DNA of 9,264 nucleotides, from the NCBI GenBank assembly GCA_035577685.1, contig DATLVC010000009.1, forward strand, positions 1 to 9,264. The letters are read 5' to 3'. This document shows positions 5,967-9,264 of the stretch, piece after piece. A model generated the notes under the pieces. The model was given only the letters and a program-made list of their open reading frames with translations, was not told the DNA's origin and made no database searches. A program made the position numbers and the translations under genes. This DNA comes from CAIYRG01 sp035577685. GTDB lineage: Bacteria; Pseudomonadota; Alphaproteobacteria; Micropepsales; Micropepsaceae. How positions within the stretch are numbered: position 1 is the first letter of the stretch; each line of letters opens with the position of its first letter.

Positions 5967-6593
5967 TTAGGGCTTCGGCGGCTCGAGGGTCTGGATCGGT
6001 TCCACCGCGTTCGGGTACCAGAAGGTGCGGTGGCACGCCTCGCAGGCGGCGTCCAGTTTCTCCCCTGCTACCCCCATGGCCGCGATGTCCTTTGCGTCGA
6101 TCGCCTTAAGCATCTGCATGCCGGAATCGTACAGCCCATGCGCGAAGTCGACGAAGGCGGTCCTTTTGGCCTCGATCGCCTTTTGGATTTCCTTGGGGTC
6201 CTCGATGCCGCCTTTTTCCTCCTCGTCGAGTGGCTTGCCCTCATGGGCCACCAGCCGGCCGGGCATGACCAGAAGATTGGTCGCCTCGATCAGTGTCAGG
6301 GCGTTGTGCCGCACTGCGTCCCATTCCTTATCCGTGTGTGGCTCTTTGTTCTCCACCCCCTTCGTCGTGGCCACAAAGCCCACCGAACCCCACAGGAAAT
6401 CGGCCGACGGATCGACTTCGGAATCCATGATCTCCTGAATGGTTGCCGTGACCCGGAACGGCGATTCGGGAGCCGCGGCCGTAGGTTTCGGCGCTTCCGG
6501 CGAGCATCCGAAAAGGCCGAGGGCCGCCATCGCGGCGAGGGGAAGCAGGATTTTGCGTTGCATCTGGCTCACTTGTGTCGAATGCGTTTGCAT
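5967..6593 (-). CDS. Haem-binding lipoprotein, cytochrome c'/c556-like
   Basis: An exported, lipid-anchored c-type cytochrome-like protein of 208 residues. Seen: a lipoprotein signal with lipobox LFGC (Cys30), a proline/alanine-rich tether (31-45), a mostly helical body, and one haem attachment motif CEACH (184-188) near the C-terminus followed by WYP, the arrangement of four-helix cytochrome c'/c556 proteins. Met56 in EIMDSE, on the first helix, is a candidate for the second haem ligand, as in low-spin c556; that is inference. The likely role is periplasmic electron transfer or small-gas binding. The start at 6593 has AGGAG at 6597-6601, but spaced only 3 nt. The ATG at 6563 (10 codons in) would also leave a complete lipoprotein signal, so the start is uncertain. 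Divergent from the gene at 6741. Confidence 0.88.
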   Translation of the reverse strand: MQTHSTQVSQMQRKILLPLAAMAALGLFGCSPEAPKPTAAAPESPFRVTATIQEIMDSEVDPSADFLWGSVGFVATTKGVENKEPHTDKEWDAVRHNALTLIEATNLLVMPGRLVAHEGKPLDEEEKGGIEDPKEIQKAIEAKRTAFVDFAHGLYDSGMQMLKAIDAKDIAAMGVAGEKLDAACEACHRTFWYPNAVEPIQTLEPPKP

Positions 6594-6611
6594 AATCTCC
6601 TAATGCCCCCT

Positions 6612-6630
6612 GCGCAACAATAGTTGGCGC
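6612..6630. repeat. Imperfect inverted repeat in the divergent region 6594-6740
   Basis: GCGCAAC and GTTGGCGC flank a 4-nt AT-rich spacer, with one extra G in the right arm. It lies in the 147-bp gap between two divergent genes, 19 bp upstream of the lipoprotein start, where an operator could sit. I see no strong sigma70 promoter in this gap apart from a weak TTGATG-N18-AACATT on the plus strand (6682-6711). Confidence 0.25.
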
Positions 6631-6684
6631 CTCGGGAGCTGCTCCGGCCGCATCTCTACCCGCAGCTTCTGGCCGGGAGGCTTG

Positions 6685-6732
6685 ATGTTCCTTTGTGTCC
6701 CGTTCAACATTTTGCCGGCTCTCCCGGCGTGA
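6685..6732 (+). CDS. Possible 15-residue leader ORF
   Basis: An ATG at 6685 is preceded 4 nt upstream by GGGAGG (6675-6680) and opens a 15-codon frame, MFLCVPFNILPALPA, that ends in TGA at 6730-6732. That stop overlaps the GAGG ribosome site (6731-6734) of the next gene, whose ATG is at 6741, so translation of the small frame could open or couple to the main gene. A 5-bp hairpin (6714-6718 with 6724-6728) lies inside it. It has no codon runs typical of amino-acid attenuators. Chance is possible because GGGAGG is common in GC-rich DNA. Confidence 0.3.
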   Translation: MFLCVPFNILPALPA

Positions 6733-6740
6733 GGTCAGCG

Positions 6741-7106
6741 ATGACGCGTTTCGCCATAACCTGCGTTCTGGCGCTCTTCGCCAGTCTTTCGAGTTTTGCC
6801 ACCGAAACGGGTTCACCGTCGTGGCAGGTCTACGCGAATTGTGCCGCCGCCTATCGGGCCAATTGGCAAAATCGCCTCGCCGGTCCCAACCGCACACAGG
6901 CCATGAGCGCCATGATTCAAGAACAATCGGGCGATTACCAGAAAGCAGCGTCGCGTTCTTATGAAGCGGCGCGGAAAGTTTCGGCCTCCGCCGCGGACCA
7001 GGCGGTGCGCGCCTACATGCAGGCGAACATCGTGGGCTACGTCGCCATGGACAAAGCCGGCACGCTCGAAAGTTTCATCGACAAATGCCCGCAACTCGCG
7101 CCCTAG
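6741..7106 (+). CDS. Small secreted protein of unknown function
   Basis: I do not recognise a family. The product is 121 residues: a signal peptide (about 1-20, cleavage near SSFA-TE) and a mature, mainly helical domain. Two cysteines, at 34 (YANCAAAYRANW) and near the C-terminus at 116 (DKCPQL), probably form a disulfide that closes a small helical bundle. The frame runs open from 6624, but I chose the ATG at 6741 because the signal peptide begins there and GAGG is 6 nt upstream. The MFS transporter gene follows after 48 bp on the same strand and could share its transcript. The gene is divergent from the haem lipoprotein. Confidence 0.75.
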   Translation: MTRFAITCVLALFASLSSFATETGSPSWQVYANCAAAYRANWQNRLAGPNRTQAMSAMIQEQSGDYQKAASRSYEAARKVSASAADQAVRAYMQANIVGYVAMDKAGTLESFIDKCPQLAP

Positions 7107-7154
7107 AACGATAATCCCCCGACGAGAACGCAGTTCGAACCCGCGAGGCGGCCT

Positions 7155-8333
7155 ATGAACAAGAAAACCGCCAGAGTTTCCGCTTCTGCCGCCTTCCAAT
7201 TCGTCCTCGCGATGGGCGCGGTCAATCTGTTCGGCGACATGACCTATGAGGGCGGCGCCAGCATAAACGGCCAGTTTCTCGGCATGCTCGGAGCCAGTGC
7301 GGCCGCGATCAGCATCATCGCTGGCCTCGGCGAGTTTCTCGGTTACAGCCTGCGCGCGGTAGCCGGCTATATCGCGGACAAGACCGGACGGTACTGGCTT
7401 GTCACCTTCGTCGGTTATCTCATCAACACGCTCGCCGTTCCGGCGATGGTCTTGGCGGGAAGCTGGCAGGTCGCAGGCCTTTTCATTCTGGCCGAGCGCA
7501 CGGGCCGCGCGATCCGCAAGCCGACCGTCGAAGCGATGCTGTCCTATACGACCGGGACTTTGGGCAAAGGCTGGGTGTATGCGGTCAACACCGCGCTGGA
7601 TGAGCTGGGCGCTACGGTCGGGCCGCTTGTTGTCGCCCTCGTGCTCTTTCTCAAGGGCAGCTACCAGACCGCCTATGCGCTGCTGCTGATCTCCGCCGTG
7701 CTGACCCTCGCCGCTTTGACGGCCGCCCGAATCGGGTTTCCACTTCCGTCCCGTCTCGATCAGGGGCATACCGCACCTGCGAAAGAATTCGGCCGCGCCT
7801 ATTGGCTCTATATGCTCGCGGGAGCGAGTTTCGCCGCCGGGTTGATGAGCTTCGAACTCATCTCCTACCACCTTGCCCGCACACAGACCGTCGCAGGGGG
7901 GTGGATACCGGTCCTGCTGGCGTTCTCGACCGGATGCGGTGTCGTGGCGAGCCTGATTCTGGGGCGGTTATATGACCGCTTCGGCCTGCCGGTCGTGCTT
8001 TCCGCTGTGTTCCTGTCCTCGCTTTTCGCACCGCTGGTTTTTCAGGGCAGCCTGCCCGCGATCATCATCGCGATGCCGCTTTGGGGAATCGGCTACGCGA
8101 CTCAGGACACGCTGCTCAAGGCCGTCGTTGCGGGCTTGTTGCCCGAAGGCCGGCGCGGCCTGGCATTCGGTCTTTTTTACACCGGATACGGCGCCGGCTG
8201 GCTCATTGGCAGCATCGCGGCGGGACTGCTGTACGAACAATCGCTTTCCGCGCTCGTCCTGTTCGTCGTCTGCGCACAGCTCGCATCCCTGCCGCTCTTC
8301 GTGATGGCGCGGCGCATGGAACGAACCGGCTAG
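7155..8333 (+). CDS. Major facilitator superfamily (MFS) transporter
   Basis: A 392-residue inner-membrane transporter with about 12 hydrophobic segments, a normal size for MFS. Seen: the loop 2-3 signature GYIADKTGRYW (71-81) and its second-half counterpart GRLYDRFG (270-277); the N-terminal stretch NLFGDMTYEGG (24-34); an ERTGRAIRKP element (114-123) after the fourth helix; and a central cytoplasmic loop around 195-212. The NLFGDMTYEG start and GKGWVYAVNTALDELGA (137-153) mark a distinct MFS subgroup with no known substrate that I can name; drug or metabolite efflux is possible. The start is fixed by GAGG 6 nt before the ATG. Upstream is a small secreted protein 48 bp away; downstream is a 175-bp gap with a possible terminator. 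Confidence 0.92.
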   Translation: MNKKTARVSASAAFQFVLAMGAVNLFGDMTYEGGASINGQFLGMLGASAAAISIIAGLGEFLGYSLRAVAGYIADKTGRYWLVTFVGYLINTLAVPAMVLAGSWQVAGLFILAERTGRAIRKPTVEAMLSYTTGTLGKGWVYAVNTALDELGATVGPLVVALVLFLKGSYQTAYALLLISAVLTLAALTAARIGFPLPSRLDQGHTAPAKEFGRAYWLYMLAGASFAAGLMSFELISYHLARTQTVAGGWIPVLLAFSTGCGVVASLILGRLYDRFGLPVVLSAVFLSSLFAPLVFQGSLPAIIIAMPLWGIGYATQDTLLKAVVAGLLPEGRRGLAFGLFYTGYGAGWLIGSIAAGLLYEQSLSALVLFVVCAQLASLPLFVMARRMERTG

Positions 8334-8363
8334 CTGCAGATTTTCTAAGATGAGGTTCTCACT

Positions 8364-8385
8364 ATTAAGTGAGAATTAAGTGTGA
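8364..8385 (+). repeat. Tandem 11-bp direct repeat, partly inside an inverted repeat
   Basis: ATTAAGTGAGA (8364-8374) is followed directly by ATTAAGTGTGA (8375-8385), identical at 10 of 11 positions, a spacing of about one helix turn. The first copy also overlaps an 8-bp inverted repeat (TTCTCACT 8356-8363, AGTGAGAA 8368-8375). The patch is AT-rich against a GC-rich background and sits in the gap after the MFS gene, about 70 bp upstream of the promoter candidate of the next gene. A protein-binding site is plausible. Confidence 0.4.
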
Positions 8386-8409
8386 TGGTCCCAAAAATGA
8401 TCAGGTTTG

Positions 8410-8429
8410 GGCCAAGCTTGGCCGTTTTT
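8410..8429 (+). terminator. Candidate intrinsic terminator after the MFS gene
   Basis: A 14-bp perfect palindrome (8410-8423, GGCCA stem, AGCT loop) is followed after one G by TTTTT (8425-8429). The stem is short (5 bp with loop), but a GC stem plus a T-run is what an intrinsic terminator needs. CCAAAAA (8391-8397) could also pair with TTTTTGG (8425-8431), which would give an alternative, longer fold. It lies 76 bp after the MFS stop codon. Confidence 0.45.
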
Positions 8430-8453
8430 GGACGGTAGATGGGAACATCTGGT

Positions 8454-8483
8454 TTGCCGGAGTGCCGTCGTAAGTCGTATTGT
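8454..8483 (+). promoter_or_regulatory. Sigma70-like promoter of the small membrane protein gene
   Basis: TTGCCG (8454-8459) and TATTGT (8478-8483) are separated by 18 bp. Transcription would begin near 8490, about 19 nt before the ATG at 8509, and the candidate terminator lies just upstream, as expected for a separate transcription unit. Confidence 0.45.
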
Positions 8484-8508
8484 TCGGTCATCATTGGGAA
8501 GAAACGCT

Positions 8509-8835
8509 ATGCGCCCCTTGATCCTCGCCTTCACCACAGCGGCCATGCTGCTCAGCGCTCCCGCCGCGTTCGCAGCGCCGACCTGTCAGGATAAAGACGG
8601 TAGCACCATCAAATGCGGAATACCTGGTGCGATGCCGGTGGGCTGGAGCCTGTCACGGCAGGAGCTGTCAGCCCGGCAAACACCCGAACCCCTGTATCCG
8701 AGCCTGACCGAGTTGCTGGAACTGACCTGCGTTATGGGTGTGTTCTTCGCCGTGATGGCGCTGATGCCCGAATTCGATGGCTCGCGCGCGGGCGACTGGG
8801 GCGAGCAGGAAGAAGATCACGACGACCGGCGATAG
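8509..8835 (+). CDS. Small exported single-span membrane protein of unknown function
   Basis: A 108-residue protein with a signal peptide (1-22, cleavage at AFA-AP), a short periplasmic part with two cysteines (TCQDKDGSTIKCG, Cys26 and Cys36, spaced for a disulfide loop), a proline-rich stretch (PEPLYP, 59-64), one membrane helix (about 70-86, containing a third Cys, 74) and a short acidic cytoplasmic tail (DWGEQEEDHDD). The signature from LMPEFDGS to GDWGEQE looks like that of a conserved small protein, but I cannot name a family. The frame is open from 8407, but the signal peptide and a GGGAAG 7 nt upstream support the ATG at 8509. It ends 3 bp from the stop codon of the convergent glgA gene. 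Likely inner-membrane protein; function unknown. Confidence 0.78.
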   Translation: MRPLILAFTTAAMLLSAPAAFAAPTCQDKDGSTIKCGIPGAMPVGWSLSRQELSARQTPEPLYPSLTELLELTCVMGVFFAVMALMPEFDGSRAGDWGEQEEDHDDRR

Positions 8836-8846
8836 CGCCTACGCCG
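8827..8846. terminator. Small hairpin spanning both convergent stop codons
   Basis: CGGCG (8827-8831), one bulged A, and TAG (8833-8835) pair with CTA (8839-8841) and CGCCG (8842-8846), leaving the 3-nt loop CGC, which is the whole intergenic space. Both genes stop with TAG inside the stem. On the plus strand ATATTCTTTC follows, a weak T-rich run; on the minus strand there is none. It could end the small membrane protein transcript. The 8-bp stem is modest. Confidence 0.4.
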
Positions 8847-9264
8847 ATATTCTTTCGGACGCCGTGGTGTCGGATTCCATCGGCTCGTCTTTGGTGGTCA
8901 GCGAACGATAAAGGGCCGCGTAAAGCTTCGCCGATTTTGACCAGCTGAAATCCTGGCGCATCGCGTTCACCTGTAACTTCCGCCAGGGCAGAGACTGGCC
9001 GTAAAGACCCATGGCACGATGGGCACAGGCGATCAGTTCGTCCGCACATACGGTATCGAAGCAAAATCCCGTTGCCGTCCCGGTCTTGAGGTTCTCCGGC
9101 GTCGCATCCAGAATCGTGTCGGCCATACCGCCGCTTTTGCGCACAATGGGAATGGTCCCATACCGCATGGCATAGATCGGGACGAGGCCACACGGCTCGA
9201 ACCGCGCGGGATGCAAAAGCATGTCGGCGCCGGCGACAAGCCGATGTGCGAGCGGTTCGTCATA
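8839..9264 (-). CDS. glgA: Glycogen synthase (ADP-glucose), C-terminal part, 5' partial
   Basis: This is the last 141 codons of a GT5 glycogen synthase, which extends glycogen from ADP-glucose in the cytoplasm; the N-terminal two thirds lie beyond the right edge. Seen, numbered within this fragment: YDEPLAHRLVAGAD (1-14), HPARFEPCGL (18-27) with the catalytic-region Glu23 and the neighbouring Cys25, YAMRYGTIPIVRKSGGMADT (31-50), TGFCFD (65-70), and the C-terminal MRQDFSWSKSAKLYAALY (102-119), all aligned in order with the E. coli GlgA end as I remember it. The usual TQ after EPCGL is VP here. About 20 polar residues extend beyond the usual end. A glycogen gene cluster is expected to the right. 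Confidence 0.93.
   Translation of the reverse strand, partial: YDEPLAHRLVAGADMLLHPARFEPCGLVPIYAMRYGTIPIVRKSGGMADTILDATPENLKTGTATGFCFDTVCADELIACAHRAMGLYGQSLPWRKLQVNAMRQDFSWSKSAKLYAALYRSLTTKDEPMESDTTASERISA

Noticed and set aside
7130..7146. A T-arm-like sequence (GTTCGAACCCGC) before the MFS gene, suggesting a tRNA end or attachment site.
   Set aside because: The stem has a mismatch, there is no acceptor, D or anticodon arm, no CCA and no integrase or second copy nearby; chance similarity.
6813..7871. A 352-codon open frame on the minus strand opposite the MFS transporter and the small secreted protein.
   Set aside because: Charged, low-complexity composition, spans two real genes and an intergenic gap, and has no ribosome site or motif; it is a shadow.
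8442..8470. A second GGAAC (8442-8446) that might form an EcfG-type promoter before the small membrane protein.
   Set aside because: No CGTT occurs at a 16-17 bp distance; the nearest CGT is 19 bp away and lacks the final T. The sigma70-like pair at 8454-8483 fits better.

Overview
The window reads as ordinary GC-rich chromosomal DNA from a Gram-negative bacterium, most likely an alphaproteobacterium. The supporting signs are GGAG-type ribosome sites, a Sec/lipoprotein-rich gene set, a cytochrome c'/c556-like lipoprotein, and a sequence matching the alphaproteobacterial general-stress (EcfG) promoter. No rRNA, tRNA, CRISPR array, insertion sequence or phage gene is visible. Genus-level placement is not possible from the sequence alone.

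Left third (1-4058, minus strand): one apparent operon, read right to left. A sigma70-like promoter (4103-4131) precedes an exported metallo-beta-lactamase-fold hydrolase. A class II aldolase/adducin-family protein follows after 4 bp, then a two-domain cupin protein that may be a ring-cleaving or related dioxygenase, and finally a periplasmic substrate-binding protein of the tripartite tricarboxylate transporter (Bug/TctC) type that runs off the left edge. This looks like uptake plus breakdown of a small, probably carboxylated, organic compound. The substrate is not identifiable here.

Middle (4059-7154): a 287-bp divergent intergenic region carries the operon promoter on one strand and an EcfG-type promoter (GGAAC-N16-CGTT) on the other, ahead of a SYLF/YSC84-domain envelope protein. 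A 17-bp perfect hairpin separates this gene from a convergent minus-strand set of three exported proteins: a DUF6152-type protein, an unrecognised secreted protein with its own sigma70-like promoter, and a haem-binding (CEACH) lipoprotein. Divergent from these is a small secreted protein of unknown function, preceded by a possible 15-codon leader ORF.

Right part (7155-9264): an MFS transporter, a 175-bp intergenic stretch with a tandem 11-bp repeat, a candidate terminator and a promoter, a small exported single-span membrane protein, and, convergent with it, the C-terminal end of glycogen synthase (glgA). The two convergent stop codons are 3 bp apart and lie inside one small hairpin.

Eight of the eleven annotated full or partial genes that are not an integral transporter carry export signals, so most of the window concerns the cell envelope. 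The best candidates for something undescribed are the four-gene hydrolase-aldolase-bicupin-binding protein operon and the stress-type promoter of the SYLF gene. I see no defence, mobile or otherwise spectacular system.
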